From the NCBI GenBank assembly GCA_020747065.1, contig JAGMVK010000011.1, positions 372,001 through 436,000 on the forward strand: DNA of 64,000 bases, read 5' to 3'. This DNA is from Cadophora sp. MPI-SDFR-AT-0126 (Eukaryota; Ascomycota; Leotiomycetes; Helotiales; Ploettnerulaceae). Made by a program: the position numbers and the translations under genes. The notes under the pieces were generated by a model. The model was not told where the DNA came from, did not search any database, and saw nothing but the letters and a program-made list of their open reading frames with translations. Shown in pieces: positions 35,056-44,172 of this stretch (the stretch's first letter is position 1; each line of letters starts with the position of its first letter).

Positions 35056-35420
35056 GGCATGGGCGAGATACCTGATCTGAGCTACAGCAAATGCTAACAA
35101 TGGCGGTTATTGTCAAGTAACGAAACACCGAGCGTGCTCGGTAAGGTAGATAACAAGAATTATTATGCATGCCAGTCTGCAAATGACGCGGGGAAGGGTG
35201 GACTAGAGGGGCTGAGCTTCCAGAGCTCGGCTACATGACTCGCAAATTGAGATAGTGGATTTTACCCCGCGTTGTCCCCAGCCCTCGGATATCACGGCCA
35301 GCGATGAAGTGGGGGGCTTATGAGATTGAAAAGATGTCCAAAATCGATTGATGAGGTATATTGAATGCTGCAAAATATCTTGACTCTATTTATATAATCG
35401 TATTTGCAATCCTCAAATCA
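35056..35420. promoter_or_regulatory. Promoter of the cluster regulator
   Basis: 365 bases. CTCGGCTACATGACTCG (35226-35242), TTACCCCGC (35262-35270), then CGTTGTCCCCAGCCCTCGG to 35287. The last segment resembles CCCGCGATTGTCCCGAG in the hydrolase/MFS promoter. It ends at the stop of the first Baeyer-Villiger gene. Confidence 0.6.
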
Positions 35421-37456
35421 TTACTTCTCTACATACCATGCCATATCATTCGTGTCGTCAAGCTCATATGGTGTAAAACCTGTGCCAAAGAAATTGTACC
35501 GATTTCGACTTCGATACTCAATATCGAAGTCTTCTCCTCGAATTTGCTCGATCAACCGCTTGTAGAGGATGTTAGTTCCACCAAACAATGCAGTCACTCT
35601 TCCATCAACCGTTCCTCTCTTGTACCAACTCTTACAATCAGAAGTCCAGACAAGAGTCTTCAAGACCTCATCTCCATATTGATTGAAGGCTTCCACTGCT
35701 TCCTGCTTCGGTACCACCGACTTGATGTCTTCCGTGGCGATTTTCTTGATCCATTTAACAAAGTAGTCGCTCGTCCAGTTCATTACCTCGATTAGGGAGC
35801 CGTGCCCGGCAACAGCATTGGGCCCAGTCATTATGAAGTAGTTGGGCATTTCTGAAGCTGCAAGAGACATGTAGGACTGTGGATCATCCTTCCATTTGGT
35901 TCTGAGGTCAACGCCGCCAACGCCAACGACAGGATAGTGTGGGCAATGAGACACGTCAAATCCAGTCGCACACACAACTTGGATTGTTAGCCAGAGTTCA
36001 CTTTCGGTCTTTCGTATAAGACTTAAACTTACCAACATCAACCTCGTGAACCTTTCCATCGGCAGTGTGTACTGCATTCTCCGAGATCTTGGTGATTCCG
36101 CTATCCGTGAGGTGACAATTTGGAAGACGGAAAGACTCCAAATACCCCGGACCAGGAGTAACTCGACGACATCCCAAGTCCCATTTTGGAATGAGCTTCT
36201 CGCAGAGGACTGGGTCGTGTCCTAACTTTTCTGACATCTGCTTGACTGCAAATTTTTGCCCTTCAATATTTGACTCACCACCTTTGATGAACTACACCGC
36301 GTCAGAACTAAATTTACAAAGCGCCAGTAGAATGAAGCTTACCATACGAAATGCCTTTGTGCTCCGACCAATAATGGCCCGTCTGTGATCCCTCATGGCT
36401 GTAGGGTGTTCTGCGAAAAGTTTCTTCTCCTTTTCCAAGTAGCTCGGATTGACCTCGTCCGACGGCCGACCTAGATGCGTTGCAGGAGAAACGCGATACG
36501 TAACCCAAGTTGGACCGCGAATGAAATTCGTCACGTCTGTTCCTGGTAGGTTGGCCATTTGAGGCACAATCTGAATACCTGATGATCCGTTGCCAATGAC
36601 CGCGATGCGTTTGTTAGAGTAATCAAAGTCGTGGTCCCACCTTGCCGAATGAGTGACATGACCCTTGAAATCTTTGAGTCCGGGAATCGCGGGCCATTGA
36701 TGATGCCTAGAAGTATGCGGTCAGTGGCGTTTATCTTTGCCATCTGGGGCAACTTACAGAAGTACTCCTTGCGCTGAGATTAGAACCTCTGCATATTCGT
36801 CGCGTGTTTTGCCATCATGTGTGACTGTAACCTTCCATACACCATCTTCTGCTTGCCACTCAGCCCGTGTAACCTGTGTGTTCAACTGAATGTCTCGATC
36901 GAGGTTCCATTTCTTGACTGTGCTTTTGATATATTCCTGAATGTCCGCGCCACTCGCATAGAACCGGCTCCAGTTTGGATTTGGATCGAACGGAAATGCC
37001 TAAACCTTCGAATTAGCGAACTTTCCACAGTTACCACCAGACTTTGCATACATAAATCTGAGCGGGCACATCGCATTGGACCCCAGGATACGTATTCACT
37101 AGCCAAGTACCCCCAACATCAGACCGGGCTTCGAAAATTGTATGGTCGATCATATCCTGCATTTCGGGGAACTTATGCTGGAACTTGTGTGCTACGATGA
37201 GTCCAGAATAGCCCGCGCCGATTGTAATGACTCTGATCTTCCGAGGGGTAAAGGCCAATTGCTTGTTCAGAGGTACCCAGTACTTGCTTTTCGAAGCATG
37301 CGAGGTGCCATTTATGCCATTCGTGTATACATTTTTGGTACCATTGAGCATAGCGTTGATGTCTCCGTTGACTTTTGTTCTGGTCACAGAGGGAATCTCG
37401 CGGTCGTCTGGCAAGGGAGTTCCGGAACCCTGGCTCCCATCGTGATTGACGGTCAT
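35421..37456 (-). CDS. Baeyer-Villiger-type flavin monooxygenase 1 (with N-terminal extension)
   Basis: Five exons, 37456-37052, 36999-36758, 36706-36343, 36291-36033 and 35977-35421, give 608 aa. FAD-binding G80-AGYSG85, then GGTW (VGGTWLVNTYPG), the BVMO fingerprint F229-KG-HVT-H235-SAR-W239 (FxGxxxHxxxW) and the NADPH-binding GNGSSG. A second typical region, VCATGFDVSH, has the ATGFD motif. The ~75-residue N-terminal extension and the overall pattern are like the 4-hydroxyacetophenone monooxygenase branch rather than cyclohexanone monooxygenase. Known chemistry of the family: NADPH and O2 dependent insertion of oxygen next to a ketone, giving an ester or lactone. It lies 3' of the regulator in the same orientation as BVMO 2. 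Functional assignment to Baeyer-Villiger activity rests on the fingerprint; N- or S-oxidation is an alternative. Confidence 0.92.
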
Positions 37457-38172
37457 GCTGTAGCTGGAAGAACAAGTGCTGAAGGTGTGCTGGGATCGAC
37501 CGTCAAATCAAAGAGAAAGTCTTGTGCAATTGTTTATTGGCCTTTGTGAGAGCGCAAATCAAGTCATCAACGCGAATAAGTATCTCAGAATTGTCCTCAC
37601 AGGTTCAAGACGAAAGTCTATCTGTAAGCTACCACAACCGAGATCGTCAGGCGATTTTGGTCCAGCATGGACTGATCTCGATACCGGCACTCCAGCCTTA
37701 TCCAAGACCAAAATCAAATGAATGGATATCTCCACCGAGATCCATGGCCAGCATGAGTTCGGTAAAGCCTTGCCGTGGGGTACGCTTGCGAACCACGGCG
37801 AGCTTTATGGATTACCGAGTCGGTAATCCAAAAGGAGAAAGCCATCATCCAAATTCCTCGGCTCGTGGCGTTTTCCGCAACCACCCCGACCCCCAGTTCT
37901 CCCAAGCACCTGGTTCCCTCATCGTGACAATTTAGACTTCAGCCCATCGAAACTTTCATCTCCACACTGCTGATTAAGTTTATTTCTGTCAAGTCAAATG
38001 GGATATTCTCTGTTTACGAAGGTAGGTTGAAGATTACGGGGGTGAGCACCAGTGTCGGGGGTTGATGTTCGCAGAATGCAATATTAAATTTTTGGCACAA
38101 ATCATTTGCGAAAGTCATTGATTTATAACTTGCTCTAAAATCAAAATGCCAAGAGGAATCAATCCCATATTC
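37457..38172. promoter_or_regulatory. Promoter region of BVMO 1
   Basis: 716 bases between two minus-strand monooxygenase genes. Open frames on the plus strand (37476-37935) lack features. It contains the palindrome at 37809-37829, about 350-370 bases upstream of the BVMO 1 ATG. Confidence 0.5.
37809..37829. promoter_or_regulatory. Near-perfect palindrome with CCGA-G-TCGG core
   Basis: Two 10-base arms (GGATTACCGA and TCGGTAATCC) separated by a single G. The core holds two divergent CGG half-sites, a form bound by Zn2Cys6 dimers. It is the longest perfect inverted repeat I noticed in the cluster's promoters. Confidence 0.6.
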
Positions 38173-39786
38173 TCACAATAGTATCATCTTATCGTACTTC
38201 TCCGCCTCCACCTTGTCACAGTACTTCCTGAATACTAGAATTCCACCTTGATACCGCATGACAATCCGCTTCTGTCTAGTTGCCACATTTTTGTTGACTC
38301 CCGTCATCCACGAGTCTACCTCGTTGGCCAGCAACCCGGCGGCACAATTGTTGACATGCTCGAACCACTCCTCAGTGAGCTCTGGCGTTGGCTCCACCCA
38401 CGTAATTTGTCGCTCGTGGCAGTAAGTGATGAGACTGGAAACCCATGCAACAGCATACTCGATACTTCTGGGAATGTTGCCCATGGCCTGATGTGGACCC
38501 ATGATCATAAACATATTTGGGAAGTCCTGCACCGTCATGCCCAGATAGGTCCGCGGCCCCTCCTTCCACATGTCCCTTAACTTCACACCATTTATACCGA
38601 CAAAATTGACAGCATCAAAGGCACCAGTGATGGCATCGAAGCCAGTGGCATAAATGATGATGTCAAATTCGTGCTCCTTCTCGGTTGTCTTGATTCCTTT
38701 CTCGGTGATACACTCGATAGGAGTATCACGGAGATCGACAAGCTCGACATTCGGCTGATTATAAACCTCAAAGTAATTTGTCTCCAGGGGCAACCTCTTT
38801 GTGCCAACTCCATGATTCGTTGGAATTAACTTCTCTGCAATGACGGGATCATGCACACGTGAACGGATCTTGTTAGCAACAAATTCGCTCAGCAGGTCAT
38901 TCGCTTCCTTGTCGGTATGGATGTCGGGAAAGTTGGAGAGGATGATGCCAAATCCAGGTGCTGCGTACAAAGCTTCCCAGAATGCTTCTCGTTCTTCTTT
39001 TGGTACCTCCACGGTTCTTCTGTGATCTTCGCAGCCGTGAATAAAGGCATTTGAAGTTTCTTTGCATCGCTTGAAAATCTCCGGGTACCGTAATCGAATC
39101 TTGGCCATCTCCTCATCTGAAATTTTGGTGTTGTGCAAAGGTTTTGACCAGTTCGGCTGTCGCTGGAAAACTGTCAAGGTCCCGACATCTTTGGCGATGG
39201 TTTGGATTGTTTGAATTCCGGTAGCCCCAGTGCCAATGACAGCGACACGTTTATTTGAGAGGTCCACACCTCCGTCTGGCCATCTGGACGTGTGGAAAGA
39301 TTGCCCCTTGAAATCATGTACACCTGGTACATTCGGCAATGTTGCGGACGTCAATGGTCCCATAGCTGTGATCAAATACCTCGAAGTGAAAGTCTCGCCC
39401 GACTCGCTCGTCAGCTTCCACGACCGACTGCTCGCTCGAAACTTCGCAGTGTGGATCCTGCAATCGAAAGTTACGTCCCGACGGAGATCAAACTTGTCGC
39501 AGATGAAGTTGCAGTATTTCTCTGTTTCTGGCTGAGGAGAAAAGCTCTCTTCCCATTTCCATTCATCTAGTAGCTCTTTCGAGAAGGAAAATCCGTAGGA
39601 GACACTTTCAGAGTCAAACCTGGCTCCAGGGTAGCGATTCCAATACCACGTTCCTCCCACTTGGCTACCAGCTTCGATCACACGGACACTGACCCCCAGC
39701 TCGCGCATCTTGATGAGTGAGTAGATACCGGAGAGGCCGGCCCCAATGATGATCACTTCATAGTCGAGAGGTGGTTCAGGACCCAT
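38173..39786 (-). CDS. Baeyer-Villiger monooxygenase 2 (cyclohexanone-monooxygenase-like)
   Basis: A single exon of 537 aa, the usual length of the compact BVMO branch. FAD motif GAGLSG (15-20), GGTWYWNRYPGARFD (family signature), F159-KGQSF-H165-TSR-W169 (perfect FxGxxxHTxxW fingerprint), NADPH motif GTGATG (185-190) and YATGFDAITGAF. MGPHQAMGN near residue 435 matches the conserved GP region. It is intronless, while BVMO 1 has four introns, so the two are not a recent tandem duplicate. Expected reaction: cyclic ketone to lactone using NADPH and O2. It shares a 669-base divergent promoter with SDR 3, so an SDR that makes the ketone and a BVMO that uses it would be co-expressed (inference). 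Confidence 0.95.
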   Translation of the reverse strand: MGPEPPLDYEVIIIGAGLSGIYSLIKMRELGVSVRVIEAGSQVGGTWYWNRYPGARFDSESVSYGFSFSKELLDEWKWEESFSPQPETEKYCNFICDKFDLRRDVTFDCRIHTAKFRASSRSWKLTSESGETFTSRYLITAMGPLTSATLPNVPGVHDFKGQSFHTSRWPDGGVDLSNKRVAVIGTGATGIQTIQTIAKDVGTLTVFQRQPNWSKPLHNTKISDEEMAKIRLRYPEIFKRCKETSNAFIHGCEDHRRTVEVPKEEREAFWEALYAAPGFGIILSNFPDIHTDKEANDLLSEFVANKIRSRVHDPVIAEKLIPTNHGVGTKRLPLETNYFEVYNQPNVELVDLRDTPIECITEKGIKTTEKEHEFDIIIYATGFDAITGAFDAVNFVGINGVKLRDMWKEGPRTYLGMTVQDFPNMFMIMGPHQAMGNIPRSIEYAVAWVSSLITYCHERQITWVEPTPELTEEWFEHVNNCAAGLLANEVDSWMTGVNKNVATRQKRIVMRYQGGILVFRKYCDKVEAEKYDKMILL

Positions 39787-40455
39787 GATTACAGCTGGGA
39801 GTACCGGTTTGGATGTTGCGCTGAGATGTCGGAAGTGCCGGTCGTTTGATGCAGTGTGATCAAAGACTGGAAAAAGTGATAGACAGCTTGAACGTTATTC
39901 GATAAACAAAGCGGCCTAGTTGATAGTTCTTAGATTCCTCCTGGTCAATTGTTGTTCCAAGTGGTAATATATCAACTGCATTCAATTTACAGTTTGACTT
40001 CGTCTTCGGTAGTGTAAGCCGGAAGTATGATAATTAGAGTTCACTGCATACCTGCTTAGGTAGCCCGTGGGGGCGGCTGCACATACGCAGGTTCTTGGGA
40101 CGGAATTTAGAGAATGCGGGGTCTCCAGCTCGGTTATGAGATTGATACTCGGCTATCGGCAACGGCAAAGGCAAAAATGGGGTAAACATGGAGCTAGTAA
40201 TCCCAAAGGTTTGTGGTCGGGAAGTAGTGCCACCAAGCGGATACAACCTCATCTTGTGGTGATCTTGAATGCCAATCAAGTCTCTTGCAGAACTTACCAT
40301 CGGCTTCAGTCAATCAAAGATTCGCCTATGTGCAAGGCAAGCTTAGTACCCGCTTGACAATGTGCTAACCATGTCGTACCTTGACGTGGCCGGTTTGAAG
40401 TCAATGCTCGACTTTCCCATCACATTTTGGTTCTTTGAACACAAAAATTATACAG
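39787..40455. promoter_or_regulatory. Divergent promoter, BVMO 2 / SDR 3
   Basis: 669 bases between outward-facing ATGs. GCGGGG (40116-40121), CTCGGTTATGAG (40129-40140) and CTCGGCTATCGGC (40148-40160) are clustered within 45 bases. This is the densest occurrence of the block's motif pair. Confidence 0.6.
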
Positions 40456-41340
40456 ATGGCGTCGCTTCGGGGGAAAGTAATTGCTATCACTGGTGCAGCA
40501 TCTGGAATCGGGTTGGCGCTGGCTCATGTTGCGGGTGTTCGCGGGGCAAAACTAGCTTTGGCTGATATCCAGGCTGCACCGTTGGAAAATGTAAGTTTCC
40601 AAGCTTATGAGAGCAAAAGTGATCAGCAAAATTAAAGGTACTTGCAGGTCGTCGAAGAACTGAAATCGACAGGTGTTGATGTGATCGGCACGGTCGTCAA
40701 CATCACGGTAAATCAGGAAGTGGATGACTGGATCGCTGCAACCGTCAAATATTTTGGACGGCTAGATGGCGCTGCCAATATTGCAGGAGTCACTACCAAA
40801 GAGGCCAAATATCCTTTTCTGGCAGATGTTTCCAATGAAGAGTGGGACTTCGTAATGGGAGTCAACACGACAGGACTCTTTTACTTGCTAAGAGCGCAGA
40901 TTCGGGTGATGAAAAAGGGGGCTTCGATTGTAAACGCATCAAGTGGTACCGGTCTCGTCGGGAGACCTGGAATGGCTGCATACTCTGCAAGTAAACATGC
41001 GGTCATCGGCATCACAAAATCTGCTGCCAAAGAGTATGGTTCGCAAGGAATCAGAATAAACGCAGTCGCACCGTAGGTTCAATCTTGTCCTCAAGCTTTA
41101 TGTGCTGAGAAACTAACGTCTTGAAGTGGACCGATCAAGACGCCGATGCTCGATAGGGTGTATGGAGAAGCGAAAGAAGAATCAAAGCCTGGAGATGACT
41201 TGAAGCCTATGGCTGCGGTACCACTTGGGAGATTTGGTGAAGCGTCCGAGGTAGCAAATCTCTTTGCGTTTCTACTCAGCGACGATGCTAGTTATATCAC
41301 TGGTACTGTACATCGTGTTGATGGCGGAGTGCTTTCTTGA
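40456..41340 (+). CDS. Short-chain dehydrogenase/reductase (SDR 3 of the cluster)
   Basis: Three exons, 40456-40590, 40648-41072 and 41127-41340, give 257 aa, the size of a classical [11 protein letters not shown] in the first 20 residues, LADI after strand 2 (Asp, NAD-type), NIAGV (NAG-like), NASSGTG with the catalytic Ser, YSASK with Tyr/Lys, and NAVAPGPIKTPM. The C-terminus [12 protein letters not shown] is standard. The ATG at 40456 (MASLRGK) is chosen; the frame upstream is out of the leader. By family it interconverts an alcohol and a ketone. It is the right-most member of the oxidoreductase block and divergent from BVMO 2. Confidence 0.93.
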
Positions 41341-41681
41341 GATAGTCGTCAGTAGCGTGAGGGACTGTGAGCCAATCCCACACTGAAAACAATTCATAAG
41401 TTCGGGTGGCATTGAAGCCATGAGTTCCAATTACTTGATCTATAGATATATCATACAACTGTACGCACAGCTCAAGACGGACCACATCGTCTGCTCAAGT
41501 CACTTGAGTACTGCCAGTATCGATTTAGGATGCCGGGGTTGCAGTTCCCGTTGCTCCACAAATTCCCTTTATTTACACTTCTGTCCAAGTCTGCAATAGC
41601 GTTCCCATTGAAGTGCCAGAAAGAGCACCTGAGGAAACAAAATCAGTTACTCAATGTCTACACAAATAGGACAAGTACAAC
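41341..41681. other. Intergenic region between convergent genes
   Basis: Spacer between the SDR 3 stop and the secreted-protein stop. Nothing else seen; it marks the right end of the metabolic block. Confidence 0.5.
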
Positions 41682-42254
41682 TTACGCCTTGCTGCTTGGC
41701 GGGGTCAAAGTAAGCTCACACTGGCAGACGCTCGCTAAGTTCGCAGTGTTCGGACCACCACCTATCCAGACGTCGAAGTGAGGGGTGCCACCAGAGCAAC
41801 TGGGACAGTAGTCCTCGAATATCAAGAATTTATTCAGGTACGGTGCGAAGAAGACTCCGCACTTGGGGATTGGCGTGCTGCCAGGGTATGCTGCTGCCGT
41901 AAGTGGATTGTTATAGGAGCCATCACCACCAGCATATTTGCCTCGCGCATGGCCGAGGTGCATGCATCCTGGGTAGGCGATGGTGTTGGAACCTTGGGGC
42001 GGTTTGTGGCTTGCAGCGGACTCGCAGTTGATGGCTGCACTGTAGCTGTCTGGGTAGCCGTACATGGTGAACTTCCAGATTCCAGTATTGTAGCCGCCTT
42101 GACGTGCGACCAGCTCCGACGTCTCATTTAGGCGGGGATCTTCAAGGTTAGGTGGGTAAGGGTTCGAGGGGTTCGCGGAAGGGATGGCAGCAATAGAAGG
42201 TATGACACCCAATACTTGTAGAGCGGTGAGGAGAATGAGCAATGTAGAGACCAT
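41682..42254 (-). CDS. Small secreted cysteine-containing protein (possible double-psi beta-barrel fold)
   Basis: A single exon of 190 aa from ATG 42254 (MVSTLLILLTALQVLG), with a clear signal peptide ending near AIPSA. A pro-like segment ends in ELVARQGG, where VAR/Q could be a Kex2-type maturation site (weak, single basic). The mature part has seven Cys: INCES, PGCMH, PKCGV, DYCPSC and VCQC. The run YLNKFLIFEDYCPSCSGG followed by HFDVWIG resembles the aspartate-containing D-x-C-xx-C ... H-x-D-L/V pattern of RlpA/expansin-like double-psi beta-barrels. The role is not known; extracellular by signal peptide. Not obviously part of the metabolic block. Confidence 0.8.
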   Translation of the reverse strand: MVSTLLILLTALQVLGVIPSIAAIPSANPSNPYPPNLEDPRLNETSELVARQGGYNTGIWKFTMYGYPDSYSAAINCESAASHKPPQGSNTIAYPGCMHLGHARGKYAGGDGSYNNPLTAAAYPGSTPIPKCGVFFAPYLNKFLIFEDYCPSCSGGTPHFDVWIGGGPNTANLASVCQCELTLTPPSSKA

Positions 42255-44172
42255 TTTGGTATGTGTATTTGCAATGAGACTGTTCTTACTTCCGAGAAAC
42301 AATACCAAGTGGAATCCCTCTATTTATACCTGGATATTTCCCTCGAGGCCACAGGCTGACGGGCGGAAGCACGATAGGGAGATGGAGATCATATGCATCT
42401 GCGATGCAAAGTAATCTCTCACAAGAAGGAGCCTCAATGATATAATTGGATCACGCATCGTATCGCGGCCGCTGTGTACACCGGATGAAAGCAACCGAGA
42501 CTCGCTTAGCGAACTTACCCCCTGAAAAATACCACAAATCCAATCAAAGTAGCTCAATCCCAAATGCTGATGGACGATCGGCCCCCATGACAGGTACCCG
42601 AGCTGAGGTTTTCTAATCATGACGAAAGTTGATGCGTCTTCAGGAGATGGGGCTGAATTACAATCCAGTGGACTGACATCCTTTTCGGGTAATTTTGCAA
42701 GGGCTGATGTCACCAGAGGGGATGAAATGAAACTCAGACGATAATTGGGCCAGAGGTCGTTGAATCAAGTACGCGAAGGCCAACATATGGCATTGGATGC
42801 TTGTGATGACTTGTGGCCTGTGATATGTACCTAAGGACAGCTGCACAACATTTGATAATTTTTCGACATTTTCTTATGTTATTGCCCAAGAAATGCTCTC
42901 GATGATATTCATATCAACATGTATTCTGCAAATCATCGATTGACGAGTCTTAATTCAGTTAAGGCACAGACTGCGCAAAGCGATTTGGTAGTGGTCGAGC
43001 AAGTAACCAATTACCGGATGACTGCTGGACAACACCGGCCAATAAGTCGCAGCCTTTTTCCAACGAATATCATATATGGCTGGCTCTTGAACTCATTCAA
43101 AAGTGTACGAGTTATTTCCACTGCTTCAATTTTGGCTCGCGTTGGTAAGCAAAGTACAGTACAATCGCCCGCGATGCTAACCTTTGCCTGCCGACAATCA
43201 GGTCCTAGACTTCCACTTTAAATCTCATTTTAAAGTCCAACGTTACCACGTTAGAAATCTAAAATTTCACTGACATCCAAGGTTATCGGGGGTAAGATTG
43301 TTGTTCGAAGTTAGACAACGAAAATATGCAATTCTGGAACTCTGGGGTTAAAGCTTGGTCCCCCTTGGACTCTGCCACTGACACGCGAATGAGATCCTCC
43401 AATCATTTCATCACACCAGCAACCATATCTTAAAGCAGACATAGTATCCCCGCACATGGGAATTTTCCGTGACTTGGCGTCTTGCGACCGTAGTGGTCGA
43501 TTGAAAGCCAAGCCTTCCACCTTTCCACCTTCAGCATTAATGTGGTACCAATTCCACTTTAGGATTTCTTTTGATGGCCCATGCTTCTCTAGATCTCATT
43601 AGCGCAGTGGGCTGACTTCGAACCATGGAAGGTGAGGATATACTTGGCACATCCGACGCCCTGCATGTACCTTAATTAAGCTTAATTCCTTGGCTTCCCT
43701 GGCTGGCGTGCATCTAGATCTACAAGGCATCAAGCACACCACTGGCTTGGACTTGGTCTCCCACCGAGATTCAGAGACAGACACTCAAACCTCTAGGAAA
43801 ATTTAGCTTGCCCAAAACCAATTCCACAACTTTGCTCCAGATTCCCGACACAGAATACGAGAGCCTCTGGTTTCCCAAGGACTTTGTCAAAAGCCTCAGC
43901 TTTAAGTTCGGGTCTAGCTATGTTTTACCCGCTAAAATGTTCAGCTGCAGCCCCCATTCCAACCTCAGCCACAAAGATGCTAGCCTACTGCGAGGGCTGA
44001 GGAAACCCAATCAATCTCTCCTCACAGTGTGGCTGTCATTACCAAGAGTCTGCATCGAGCTAGGGAAGCGACAGCTAAGGATATCAAAGCAGCCAAAGCT
44101 CAATATGAGTCTCATCGTTCTCCCTCACGTCTTCTTCATTTTGGAAGAAGTCGGAGTTCATGCACAGGCAAC
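42255..44172. other. Gene-poor stretch
   Basis: About 1.9 kb, moderately AT-rich. Open frames (42324-42713 minus, 42919-43221 plus, 43808-44254 plus) have no domain or signal peptide, and the last overlaps the DUF3433 start in another frame. I see no supported gene and no mobile-element motif. Confidence 0.45.

Noticed and set aside
19694..41340. Classical secondary-metabolite biosynthetic cluster
   Set aside because: No polyketide synthase, NRPS, terpene synthase, DMAT synthase or P450 in the window; the enzymes fit degradation better.
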